Positions 17,439 through 25,616 of a stretch of DNA of 57,387 nucleotides are shown here, one piece after another (positions within the stretch are counted from its first letter, which is position 1; every line of letters starts with the position of its first letter). The translations under genes were made by a program, and so were the position numbers. The DNA comes from an uncultured Gammaproteobacteria bacterium (GTDB lineage: Bacteria; Pseudomonadota; Gammaproteobacteria; Arenicellales; CAJQKF01), in assembly GCA_905478855.1 (NCBI GenBank), contig CAJQKF010000093.1, positions 1 to 57,387 of the forward strand. Direction: 5' to 3'. The notes below the pieces were generated by a model. The model saw only the letters and a list, made by a program, of their open reading frames with translations, was not told the origin of the DNA and did no database searches.

Positions 17439-17947
17439 TAAAAATATCCTCTAGAATTCATCTCTATAAACTTGGCATCCAAACACATAGATACCCAAGC
17501 TTCCACGACGGTAATTCGCAATCCCGTATTTTTCGATAATTATACCTCGCCAAGGGAAAACCGAGGGACAACGATTTAGTCTTACTTAAATCCTAATACT
17601 GACCTAGGAAATTCGGGGTACCAAAGAAATGAATCAAAATAACTACGACCTCATACATTTACTTATGCAAAAATTTGATTGGCACAAAGATAACGTTACA
17701 AAGAATAGGCTTATAGACAATTCGCATGAAAATACACAAAATCCAGGTAGATTCTTTATGCCTGCTTCGCAGGCTTCGACCCAAGTTTGATCGTAACTTT
17801 ATGCTATAGCTGAAAATAGCTAATCGGACATTTGAGGACACCACCCCCAATATTTCACTGGCGCGTTAAACTCAAAGCACTATCAGCAATGGGATAGTCC
17901 TTGCAATACATGGATAACCAAAAGCAGCAGGGTTTCGCTGATGTTAG
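17439..17947. other. Intergenic region with a possible 53-codon plus-strand frame
   Basis: About 500 bp between the CoA-transferase start and the end of the ABC transporter operon. A plus-strand ATG at 17629 opens a 53-codon frame (to 17790, beginning MNQNNYDLIHLLMQKFDW) with only weak ribosome-site support (GGGG 11 nt upstream). A 6-bp stem with a 3-nt loop (gcctgc/gcaggc, 17762-17776 region) lies inside it. I cannot assign either; the frame could be the relic of a short protein. Confidence 0.3.
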
Positions 17948-18664
17948 TTAAATTGCCAGATACTGATGACGCAAATCTTCGTTATCAAGCACTTCTTTTG
18001 CCGTACCATCAAACACAACTTGCCCCATATCCAGAATTACCGCTCGATCAGAAAGTTTGAGAGCCGCGACTGCATTCTGCTCAACCATAATTGTTGTAAT
18101 GCCGAGCTCCTTTATACTCCGAACTATACGTTCAATTTCCTGAACAATAACCGGAGCCAAGCCCTCATACGGCTCGTCAAGCAACAAAAGTTTACACTCC
18201 CTAGCAAGGGCTCGCGCAACCGCTAACATTTGCTGCTCTCCACCGGAGAGTGTTGTTCCTTCTTGTTTTCGTCGTTCAGCTAATCTCGGAAAATGTTCGT
18301 AAATCCTATCCAACGACCAGCCGATCGGTTCGGCAATTTGCGCCAGTTGAAGGTTTTCTTCGACTGAAAGTCCTTGAATAATCCTTCTATCCTCAGGCAC
18401 CATTGAAACACCAAGCCTCGCAGCTTCGTAAGACTTCATAGTGTGCAAGGGTTGGCCATTAAGCCATATCTCGCCTTGAGTTAGTGCAGGAACACCTATT
18501 TGTGCAATGGTTCGAAGTGTGGATGTTTTTCCTGCTCCATTTCGTCCGAGAAGAGCTACTATCTCCCCCTCGTTAAGCTCGAAACTCACCCCCTGAACAA
18601 TATAGCTTTCGCCATAATATGCGTGAACATCCTGGCACGAGAAAAATGCTCGATCATTACTCAT
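17948..18664 (-). CDS. livF: Branched-chain amino-acid-type ABC transporter, ATP-binding subunit LivF-like
   Basis: Second ATPase of a HAAT-family importer. Walker A GRNGAGKTS, signature LSGGEQQML, Walker B LLLLDEPYEG and the H-loop replaced region IMVEQNA are present, as usual for LivF. The frame is open to 18727, but the ATG at 18664 has GGGAG 9 nt upstream and gives the usual 238-residue length; it overlaps the stop of livG by 8 bp, implying coupled translation. It is the last gene of a five-gene operon running from the binding protein at 23.07 kb. The substrate is not determinable: amino acids, amides, urea and short-chain acids all use this family. Confidence 0.93.
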   Translation of the reverse strand: MSNDRAFFSCQDVHAYYGESYIVQGVSFELNEGEIVALLGRNGAGKTSTLRTIAQIGVPALTQGEIWLNGQPLHTMKSYEAARLGVSMVPEDRRIIQGLSVEENLQLAQIAEPIGWSLDRIYEHFPRLAERRKQEGTTLSGGEQQMLAVARALARECKLLLLDEPYEGLAPVIVQEIERIVRSIKELGITTIMVEQNAVAALKLSDRAVILDMGQVVFDGTAKEVLDNEDLRHQYLAI

Positions 18665-19424
18665 CAGTTGATTCTCCCAAATAAGCTTCCTGTACCTTCG
18701 GGTTTCCGCGTATCTCCTCAGGTGCACCTTCAGCGATTATCATGCCTTGGGCTAATACGGTAATTTTATCCGCTAAACTAAATACAACATGCATATCATG
18801 TTCAATTATAACTTTTGTCATGCCCCGTTCTTTAATGCGTTTTAAGGTATCAATCGTTGCATTGGTATCCGCACGGGACATGCCTGCTGTAGGCTCATCC
18901 AACAATAATAATTTGGGGTGTTGTACCAATCCCATGGCTAATTCCAAACGTCTTTTATCACCACGCGACATACTACCGGCAACATGGGCACTCTGACCTA
19001 ACAACCCCATATCATCAAGCACATGTTCAGCATCTGCAACGATATCTGTCTCATCGGACAACAGAGAAAACGCATTAAACTTGAACGAGCCATCACGTTT
19101 TGCAAAAGCGGGAATCATAACGTTTTCGAGTACCGTAAGCTCTGGAAAAATCTCAGGGGTCTGAAAAACGCGGACAACACCGGCTTGATTAATTTCATGA
19201 GGTTGCTTACCGGTAATTAGTTCACCATTGAATGTAACGGTTCCCCGGTCAGGTGCAATACGGCCGATACATACATTAAGCAACGTCGACTTACCTGCGC
19301 CATTTGGCCCAATTATCGCGTGTGTTTTGCCTTCTTCAATTTGCAGATTGATATTGCTAAGCGCCTGTAATCCGCCAAAGCTTTTATCAACATAAGCGAT
19401 ATCAAGAACAATATTATTTCCCAT
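18657..19424 (-). CDS. livG: Branched-chain amino-acid-type ABC transporter, ATP-binding subunit LivG-like
   Basis: A 255-residue ATPase. Walker A is GPNGAGKST, the signature SRGDKRRLELAMGL replaces the classical LSGGQ as is common in LivG/UrtD proteins, Walker B is LLLLDEPTAGM, and the conserved His is in VIIEHDMHVVFSLAD. It pairs with the LivF-like ATPase, with which it overlaps, and sits 20 bp after the livM-like permease. Acts on the cytoplasmic face of the inner membrane. Confidence 0.94.
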   Translation of the reverse strand: MGNNIVLDIAYVDKSFGGLQALSNINLQIEEGKTHAIIGPNGAGKSTLLNVCIGRIAPDRGTVTFNGELITGKQPHEINQAGVVRVFQTPEIFPELTVLENVMIPAFAKRDGSFKFNAFSLLSDETDIVADAEHVLDDMGLLGQSAHVAGSMSRGDKRRLELAMGLVQHPKLLLLDEPTAGMSRADTNATIDTLKRIKERGMTKVIIEHDMHVVFSLADKITVLAQGMIIAEGAPEEIRGNPKVQEAYLGESTDE

Positions 19425-19444
19425 TATAGTTTTCTCTAAGCCAT

Positions 19445-20563
19445 CTATTCTGATTTCTGTGTGGGCTTACTTTTAAATTTTTTAGACAACCGTCCAAAAC
19501 CTTCAACTAACCCGCCTGGCAGAAAAATTACAATAATCATAAACAACGCACCCAATGTTAGATGCCAGCCTTCGCCAACAAATGGATGCACAATTGTGAC
19601 CACGAAATGCTGTAAGGGTTCGGGTAGAAACGAAAAAATTTCCAGCAAAGAGGATTCGTTAAACGCTGAAAAAATATTCTCAAAGTATTTAATCAGAACA
19701 GCACCAAATAAAGGCCCGGTTAATGTACCCATGCCACCAAGAATGGTCATAAGCACCACTTCACCGGAGGCCGTCCATTGCATACGTTCAGCACCCGCGA
19801 GCGGATCGGTAACCGCCATCAATGTTCCAGATAATCCTGCGTACATACCAGAAATAACAAACGCGATTAATAGATACGGACGAGTGTTAAACCCCGTGTA
19901 ACGCATACGGTTTTGATTCGACTTTATTGCTATAAGCTTCATACCGAACGGCGAGCGGAAGATTAGAAGCGAGATAAAAAACCCAATAAGCAGCATCACC
20001 GCGCAAAAGTAGAAGCCCGGATACCCCTGCATGTTAACACCAAACAACGAGCCTACAGGGGATCCCTCCTGAACCACACCAAACATATTATCAAGCACTC
20101 GCGGATCATCTCGTAGCACTCGTAAACCAGTTTCACCATTGGTAATTGGCGTCAATACAGAATAAGCCAGGTTGTAGCACATCTGGGCAAAAGCCAGAGT
20201 CAGTATGGAGAAGTAAATACCCGTGCGACGCAGGCTTACATAGCCAATCAAAACGGCAAACAAACCGGCCACGATAGTACCCAACATTACAGCCGGTAAT
20301 ACATTCATTGACAATAGCTTGAACGACCATATAGCGGTATAGGAGCCAACGCCTAAAAATGCTGCGTGGCCAAATGATAGATATCCTGTTAAGCCAAAAA
20401 GTATATTAAAACCCACTGCGAATAACCCAAAAATCGCGAATTTTTGCATTAAATCCGGATAGCCGGCGCCAAATGGAACCAGCCAGATAGGCATAGTCAA
20501 CACAGCCGCTGATAAAACAAGCATCAGCATCATATCTTTAGACGAAAGTTTAAACATTTTCAT
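19445..20563 (-). CDS. livM: Branched-chain amino-acid-type ABC transporter permease LivM-like
   Basis: A 372-residue inner-membrane permease with about ten hydrophobic segments. [16 protein letters not shown] and [15 protein letters not shown] are the characteristic LivM/UrtC motifs; the second includes the EAA-like coupling region. Its ribosome site GGAGGA lies within the last codons of the livH-like gene, only 3 bp separating the two genes, so translation is coupled. The C-terminal tail is short and basic. Confidence 0.94.
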   Translation of the reverse strand: MKMFKLSSKDMMLMLVLSAAVLTMPIWLVPFGAGYPDLMQKFAIFGLFAVGFNILFGLTGYLSFGHAAFLGVGSYTAIWSFKLLSMNVLPAVMLGTIVAGLFAVLIGYVSLRRTGIYFSILTLAFAQMCYNLAYSVLTPITNGETGLRVLRDDPRVLDNMFGVVQEGSPVGSLFGVNMQGYPGFYFCAVMLLIGFFISLLIFRSPFGMKLIAIKSNQNRMRYTGFNTRPYLLIAFVISGMYAGLSGTLMAVTDPLAGAERMQWTASGEVVLMTILGGMGTLTGPLFGAVLIKYFENIFSAFNESSLLEIFSFLPEPLQHFVVTIVHPFVGEGWHLTLGALFMIIVIFLPGGLVEGFGRLSKKFKSKPTQKSE

Positions 20564-20566
20564 CGA

Positions 20567-21583
20567 TTAATCCTCCATCACGCCTTTGCGCCCCATTAGT
20601 CCACGTGGTCTAACCAGCAACACAACTACAGCCACGAGGTAGATAATAATTTGATCTATACCAGGAAAAATCGACTTAACTTCATTCATCGATGCAAAAG
20701 ACTGCAAGATACCCAATAGAAAACCCGCCGAAACAGCCCCCGGAAGGGAACCCATTCCTCCTACAACAACTACAACAAACGATAACACTAAGAAATCCAT
20801 ACCTATGTGATAATCCGGCGGCAGTATGGGTGTATACATAACCCCTGCCAAGCCTGCAACTACCGTGGCAATACCAAAAACAATAGTAAAACGTCGTTCA
20901 ATATTAATACCCAGCAAACCCACAGTTTCCCTGTCGGACATACCCGCTCGCACCACCATGCCAAATGTCGTGAATTGTAAGAATGCGAATACGGCAAAAA
21001 TAACCAACAATGAGAACGCTAAATAGATAAGTCGCCAATAGGGATAAACAATGTTATCACTTAGCCCTAACCAACTACCCACTGCCGCGCTCCCCGCAAC
21101 AATATCCGGTGCCGGTGTGGGAATTGGATTGGCACCAAAGAATGATTTAACAATTTCCTGAAGCACAATGGCCAAACCAAAGGTCACCAGAATTTGTTCA
21201 GCGTGAGTGCGCTTATAGAAATATTGTATTAATCCCCGTTCCATGAGAAGACCGATCAACAACATCACGGGAATTGCCATAAATATAGAAAGTGGGACCG
21301 CCCAATCAATTATGGCGAGACCAGTATCACCCCACCAGATTTCAAGATAGGGAACTTCTTTATAAGCATCAAAGAAGGTAACACTCTCGTCTTTAACTTT
21401 CACAGATATAGTTAATATCTTTTGGAAAGTCACTGCACAAAACGCGCCAAGCATGAATAACGCACCGTGCGCAAAATTCACCACTCCGAGCGTACCGAAA
21501 ACGAGCGTAAGCCCAAGGGCAATTAATGCATAAGCACCGCCCTTATCAAGCCCGTTCAGAATTTGCAGAAGTATCGCATCCAC
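20567..21583 (-). CDS. livH: Branched-chain amino-acid-type ABC transporter permease LivH-like
   Basis: A 338-residue inner-membrane permease. GLDKGGAYALIALGLTLVFG and VNFAHGALFMLGAF near the N-terminus and GGMGSLPGAVSAGFLLG near the C-terminus are LivH/UrtB hallmarks. It is somewhat longer than typical LivH because of an insert of about 45 residues around 55-100 (KVKDESVTFFDAYKEVPY...), predicted to be a periplasmic loop. The insert may be specific to this transporter's subgroup. A GC-rich stem-loop separates it from the binding-protein gene. Confidence 0.94.
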   Translation of the reverse strand: MDAILLQILNGLDKGGAYALIALGLTLVFGTLGVVNFAHGALFMLGAFCAVTFQKILTISVKVKDESVTFFDAYKEVPYLEIWWGDTGLAIIDWAVPLSIFMAIPVMLLIGLLMERGLIQYFYKRTHAEQILVTFGLAIVLQEIVKSFFGANPIPTPAPDIVAGSAAVGSWLGLSDNIVYPYWRLIYLAFSLLVIFAVFAFLQFTTFGMVVRAGMSDRETVGLLGINIERRFTIVFGIATVVAGLAGVMYTPILPPDYHIGMDFLVLSFVVVVVGGMGSLPGAVSAGFLLGILQSFASMNEVKSIFPGIDQIIIYLVAVVVLLVRPRGLMGRKGVMED

Positions 21584-21690
21584 TTCCAGTTACCACCTTA
21601 ATAGAATTTTATCGGTAATATGCCTGTTCGCCTGAGCAGCATATTAAAATTTATACTGACATAATGAGCGCTACAGCAGTAAATGATTAA

Positions 21691-21708
21691 CCCCGTCGAA
21701 TGACGGGG
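21691..21708 (-). terminator. Stem-loop between binding-protein and permease genes, likely partial terminator or mRNA stabiliser
   Basis: A 7-bp GC-rich stem ccccgtc/gacgggg with a 4-nt loop lies 25 bp past the binding-protein gene. On the minus strand it is followed by ttaatcattta rather than a clean T run. Such intra-operon hairpins commonly let the binding protein be made in excess over the membrane subunits. Confidence 0.55.
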
Positions 21709-21732
21709 CCAATCTTCAAGAAGATAACGCGA

Positions 21733-23067
21733 TTATGCGCAATTTCCTAGTTCACCACCCAACAATGATGGATCGTACTCAACCTGCGAACGTGGAACTT
21801 CCTGAACTACTTCAAGTAAGTCAAACTGACTCGAAGGATTTTCATTACCACGCACAACCAATACATCTTTAAAACACTGATGATCAGATGCACGGTACTC
21901 AGTAGCGCCATTACCCATACCGTCAAACTTGAAGCCTTCAAGCGCTGTGATAACTTCGCAAGGATTGAAGGTTCCTGCCATTTCGCACGCGTTAGCATAC
22001 AAAATTGCCTGACAATATGTTGTGTGAGCTGCCTGTGAAGGTGGAAAACCGTATTCTGCACCAAATGACTTAACAAATGCCGCTGAACCTTCGTCAGTTA
22101 AAGACCAGTTCCAGTTAGTGGAACCGAAAATACCTTTAATGTTTTCTCCTGCACCCTGCGCCATTAAACGAGAGAAAAGCGGAACAACAATTTGAAAGTC
22201 CTTACCACCCACGTTCTTGTCACGTAATCCAAACTGTACCGCTTGAGTCAGGGAGTTAACCATGTCTTTGCCGTAGTGATTTAGAACAAGCACGTCAGCA
22301 CCAGAATTCAGCACTGGAGTAATGTATTGAGAGAAATCACCCGCACCCAATGGTGTACGCACAGCTGCTGTAGTATTCCAACCAAGTGCTTCAGTATATT
22401 TCTTAATTGACCCTTCTTGACTCCAGCCCCAAGTGTAATCGGCTGTAAGATGGTAAGCATTTCGATCTTTACCAAAATTAGATTCAAGCACAGGACCCAG
22501 AGAAGCGCCTGTCATTTCAGTGTTAAAGAAGTGACGAAAGCCATATTTTCGCTTGTCCTTACCCGTTGTATCGTTCGAGTGAGTCAGACCAGCCATGAAA
22601 ATAACGCCAGCTTCCTGGCATAAAGACTGAACAGCAATGGCCACACCAGAAGATGATCCACCGGTGATCATAATTGCGCCATCTTTTTCAATCATGCGTT
22701 TCGCTGAAGCTCGAGCCGCATCTGATTTAGTTTGGGTATCGCCAGTTACAAACTTAACTTCTTTACCAAGAACACCGTTACCTTTCAACGAAAGCGGCTT
22801 CATAGTATTTAGCATTCCGCCGTCACCTTCACCATTAAGATGCTTGACCGCTAGCGTATACGCACGAAGCTCATCGGCACCTTCGTCAGCATAGGCTCCA
22901 GATTGAGGCACGTTAAAACCTAAAGTAACAGAAGATCCATTACCGGGATTGTTAGTGAAGTCCTGTGCCCAAGCATCACGAACGAAAAATGACGGTGCTA
23001 CACCAGCAGCACCCAATGCCGCACTGGAACGCAGCAGACCGCGACGGGTAAATGTTGATTGACTCAT
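21733..23067 (-). CDS. ABC transporter substrate-binding protein (Peripla_BP_6 type) with Tat signal
   Basis: A 444-residue periplasmic binding protein of the Leu/Ile/Val-receptor class and first gene of the importer operon. The N-terminus carries a twin-arginine signal (FTRRGLLRSSAALGAAG, cleavage after AWA-Q), so it is exported folded through Tat, as are several urea/amide- or acid-binding relatives. VTLGFNVPQSGAYADEGADE opens the mature domain, and GGSSSGVAIAVQSLCQ and HLTADYTWGWSQEG are family segments. It is longer than E. coli LivJ. An 89-residue frame antisense to it is a shadow. The ligand is unknown. Confidence 0.93.
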   Translation of the reverse strand: MSQSTFTRRGLLRSSAALGAAGVAPSFFVRDAWAQDFTNNPGNGSSVTLGFNVPQSGAYADEGADELRAYTLAVKHLNGEGDGGMLNTMKPLSLKGNGVLGKEVKFVTGDTQTKSDAARASAKRMIEKDGAIMITGGSSSGVAIAVQSLCQEAGVIFMAGLTHSNDTTGKDKRKYGFRHFFNTEMTGASLGPVLESNFGKDRNAYHLTADYTWGWSQEGSIKKYTEALGWNTTAAVRTPLGAGDFSQYITPVLNSGADVLVLNHYGKDMVNSLTQAVQFGLRDKNVGGKDFQIVVPLFSRLMAQGAGENIKGIFGSTNWNWSLTDEGSAAFVKSFGAEYGFPPSQAAHTTYCQAILYANACEMAGTFNPCEVITALEGFKFDGMGNGATEYRASDHQCFKDVLVVRGNENPSSQFDLLEVVQEVPRSQVEYDPSLLGGELGNCA

Positions 23068-23222
23068 GATTTATAAATCCTCCAAAGTGTGGAAACTAAT
23101 CATATTGATGGTTATTCAGCACTGGAGAATTATCTATACAAAATAAATTCACCACTGCAACAGTCGGAAAACGACATATGAATATTAGCGTCACTTTGTT
23201 AACAAACACAATAACTGATTGT

Positions 23223-23246
23223 ATTTACTATACTTATTTAGTAAAT
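23223..23246. promoter_or_regulatory. Inverted repeat in the divergent importer/regulator promoter region
   Basis: Arms atttacta (23223-23230) and tagtaaat (23239-23246) form a perfect 8-bp inverted repeat with an 8-nt spacer. It lies between the importer operon and the XRE/ScfR-like gene and shares the GTAAAT/ATTTAC core with the larger palindrome 23 bp downstream, suggesting a second, weaker operator for the same protein. Confidence 0.5.
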
Positions 23247-23268
23247 TTGCAACCCAATACCGAATAAC

Positions 23269-23289
23269 GTTTGTAAATAATTTACAAAC
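23269..23289. promoter_or_regulatory. Perfect 21-bp palindrome, likely operator of the XRE/ScfR-like regulator
   Basis: Half-sites GTTTGTAAAT and ATTTACAAAC flank a single central A, giving a perfect palindrome of 10+1+10. It ends 18 bp before the regulator's ATG, so occupancy would block its own transcription or translation, and it faces the divergent importer operon. RamB/ScfR-type regulators are known to bind TTTGCAAA-containing sites, which this resembles. Confidence 0.7.
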
Positions 23290-23307
23290 AACTATCGCTG
23301 AATCTAT

Positions 23308-24882
23308 ATGTCTATTGCCGCTATCGGGTATAAAATTCGTGAACAACGGAAGAAACTTGGCCTTACACAAGCAAAAGTAGCTCAACAATTAGGCATTTCG
23401 GCTCCGTATCTCAATCTAATTGAGTCGAATAAGCGAACTGTCGGCGGAAGTCTGATTGTGCGCCTAGCAGAATTGCTGCATTTGGAGGTTGATGAACTCA
23501 GCGGCTTAGCAGAGCAACGCTTACTCGACGATTTACGTGAGTTACCCGCTGATCAAATGTTTCAGCATATTCCACTTGAAACCAATTTTGCCGACGAAAT
23601 TGTTGCCCGTAACCCGAATTGGGCGCGCACACTGCTCACTCTATATCGTGCGTATCTTGATAATAATCAGGCGTTACGAATGTTTGGTGACCGAATGAGT
23701 CTCGACCCTCAATTGCAATCCTCAGTTCATGATATGCTGACCCACATTACATCCATACGATCCAGCGCAGAAATTCTCAATGAAATGGAACACATAGATA
23801 AAGCACAACAAGATCGCTTTCACCAAGTTATCCACTCTGAAAGCACTGAATTGAGTAAAGTTGCAGAAAACTTAGTTAATCTTTTTGGACATCAAAGCGC
23901 GAAAAACCCATCGTTAGCACCTACAGAAGAATTGGATGACTTTCTAATCGGGCATCGAAACTACTTTCCACAGCTCGAATCGATTGCCTGGGAGATACGC
24001 GAAAGTATAGAGAAAAGTTCGTATCTTACATTTGAGGAAGGAATATCATCCCGGCTGGAACATCAACATAAAATTAGAATTGAAACTATTTCGCCAAACG
24101 CCCCGGGAAATGACACATTTACCAATCAAACATTTTTCGATCCTGATACTCGACAACTTCGTTTTTTAGCCCACGCCCCAAACACGACGCGCCGATTTCA
24201 GATGGTGCGGCTAATTGCCTCCCTCGAGCAACAGGATACACTTAATGAGCTGGTTAATGATGCACGACTAACATCTCCCGCAGCGCGACAAAGAGCTTTT
24301 CTAGCGCTTAGTGCGTATACGGCCGGCGCAATTTTATTCCCATACAATCAATTTTTAGACGCTGCCAATGCATGCCGTTATGATATCGAAATATTGCGAC
24401 AACAATTTGACGGGAGTTATGAGCAGATTTGCCACCGTTTGATAACACTTAGAAACCCAGAAGCCGAAGGAATCCCTTTTGCTTTTTTGCGTGTTGATCC
24501 AGCAGGATACGTTTCAAAACGTTTTCCCCTATACGGCTTCCCCATTCCGCGATACGGGCACGCCTGTCCACTATGGGCGGTATTTTCTGCATTCCAGGCA
24601 CCGGGCAGAATATTTCGGCAAATATCGGAATTTCCTGACGGACATCGTTTTTTAACCATAGCCAGCACCGTTACCAAACGAGCGGCCACATTTCGGGATC
24701 AACCTGTGCTATACGGAATTATGCTGTCCTGCGACATCCTACATGCAGATCGCACCATATACACAGAAGGTATTGATTTTACGGATAAAACCGGATCGCA
24801 AAAGGTTGGTCCTAGTTGCCGATTATGTACACGACCCAATTGTCAACAACGACAAGAGCCACCACTCGTTGCTTTGCACTAA
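23308..24882 (+). CDS. XRE-family regulator with ScfR/DUF2083 C-terminal domain (RamB/MccR type)
   Basis: A 524-residue cytosolic transcription factor. The helix-turn-helix is at about residues 8-62 (REQRKKLGLTQAKVAQQLGI). An IrrE/ImmA-like region follows in the middle (about 270-370), and the C-terminus is the short-chain fatty-acyl regulator domain, ending in a Cys motif SCRLCTRPNCQQR. Relatives such as RamB and MccR control acetate, propionate or methylcitrate metabolism by sensing acyl-CoA-type signals. It is divergent from the ABC importer and sits 130 bp upstream of a two-component system, so it may control either. A perfect palindrome just before its ATG suggests autoregulation. Confidence 0.9.
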   Translation: MSIAAIGYKIREQRKKLGLTQAKVAQQLGISAPYLNLIESNKRTVGGSLIVRLAELLHLEVDELSGLAEQRLLDDLRELPADQMFQHIPLETNFADEIVARNPNWARTLLTLYRAYLDNNQALRMFGDRMSLDPQLQSSVHDMLTHITSIRSSAEILNEMEHIDKAQQDRFHQVIHSESTELSKVAENLVNLFGHQSAKNPSLAPTEELDDFLIGHRNYFPQLESIAWEIRESIEKSSYLTFEEGISSRLEHQHKIRIETISPNAPGNDTFTNQTFFDPDTRQLRFLAHAPNTTRRFQMVRLIASLEQQDTLNELVNDARLTSPAARQRAFLALSAYTAGAILFPYNQFLDAANACRYDIEILRQQFDGSYEQICHRLITLRNPEAEGIPFAFLRVDPAGYVSKRFPLYGFPIPRYGHACPLWAVFSAFQAPGRIFRQISEFPDGHRFLTIASTVTKRAATFRDQPVLYGIMLSCDILHADRTIYTEGIDFTDKTGSQKVGPSCRLCTRPNCQQRQEPPLVALH

Positions 24883-25012
24883 CGTCCACACGCTCGTGAT
24901 TAAACGATTAAGGGTCTCCACTAGCCACGCCTACTTCTAGCACAACCCATAAATCTGTTACATTTCCAACTTATATAAGTATAAATTAACATATCACTAC
25001 CGAGGAGAACTT

Positions 25013-25390
25013 TTGACCAAACATATCTTAATTGCTGAAGATGAACCGTATATAGTTGAGTCGCTCGGATTTGTCTTAACTCATGCCGGATACACCGTTA
25101 GCGCAGTGCGGGATGGCCAAGCGGTCTTCAGTGCCGTATCTGAACAGCTACCGGCACTGCTCATTCTTGATTTAATGCTGCCAAATAAAAATGGATTTGA
25201 AGTTCTTAAACAACTGCGCAGTGACTCACAGCTGAAATACATTCCAGTGATGATGCTAACCGCCAAAGGACAAGAACAAGATAAAAATACAGCTGAACAA
25301 TTAGGTGTTGACGCGTTTATGACCAAACCGTTTTCAAACCGTGAAGTGGTAGATTGTGTGCACGCATTAGTCAGCCTGGATAGTTCTTAA
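25013..25390 (+). CDS. Receiver-only response regulator (CheY-like)
   Basis: A 125-residue single-domain receiver with no output domain. The acidic pocket is EDE near residues 9-11, the phosphorylated Asp53 is in LILDLMLPNKNG, and Lys105 is in MTKPFSN. Translation starts at TTG (25013-25015), supported by a strong GAGGAG at 25002-25007. The stop is immediately followed by the next gene. With the kinase two genes downstream it would form a phosphotransfer pair, but the DNA-binding output must be supplied elsewhere or work by protein contact. CrbS-type kinases usually pair with LuxR-type regulators instead. Confidence 0.93.
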   Translation: MTKHILIAEDEPYIVESLGFVLTHAGYTVSAVRDGQAVFSAVSEQLPALLILDLMLPNKNGFEVLKQLRSDSQLKYIPVMMLTAKGQEQDKNTAEQLGVDAFMTKPFSNREVVDCVHALVSLDSS

Positions 25391-25606
25391 GTGGTTGCCG
25401 AAACGTCAGGCCGAGCCGGACTACTATTATGCATGGGCGCGCTTTGCCTACTGCCACCCATCGCATTGGTTTTCGATAAACCAATAAACGTGTTTGGCAT
25501 TCCGCTAGTTGTGCTTTATGTATTTGGTACCTGGTTAACATTAATCGTTCTAGCTAAAGTTCTATCAGACCGGTTTCAGGATTCAGACCCGCCCCAGGCA
25601 CAATGA
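25391..25606 (+). CDS. Small two-helix membrane protein linked to the SLC5-type kinase (CbrX-like position)
   Basis: A 71-residue protein starting at GTG directly after the response-regulator stop. Two hydrophobic helices are visible: LLLCMGALCLLPPIALVF and FGIPLVVLYVFGTWLTLIVL. The tail is charged. Small membrane proteins in this position precede SLC5-domain sensor kinases, for example CbrX before CbrA in pseudomonads, and resemble small subunits of SSS symporters. It may be an accessory subunit of the kinase's transport domain. The ribosome site is weak, consistent with coupling to the preceding gene. Family assignment is by position and topology only. Confidence 0.72.
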   Translation: MVAETSGRAGLLLCMGALCLLPPIALVFDKPINVFGIPLVVLYVFGTWLTLIVLAKVLSDRFQDSDPPQAQ

Positions 25607-25616
25607 GGGAAGCATC

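Noticed and set aside
17759..17780. gcctgc/gcaggc hairpin as a terminator for neighbouring genes
   Set aside because: No T run on either strand and it is about 180 bp from the nearest gene end.
25391..25606. Considered whether the 71-residue membrane protein is a DUF4212-type SSS transporter subunit
   Set aside because: Similar topology but no clear sequence match; its neighbour is a kinase, not a stand-alone symporter, so only the positional analogy to CbrX is kept.
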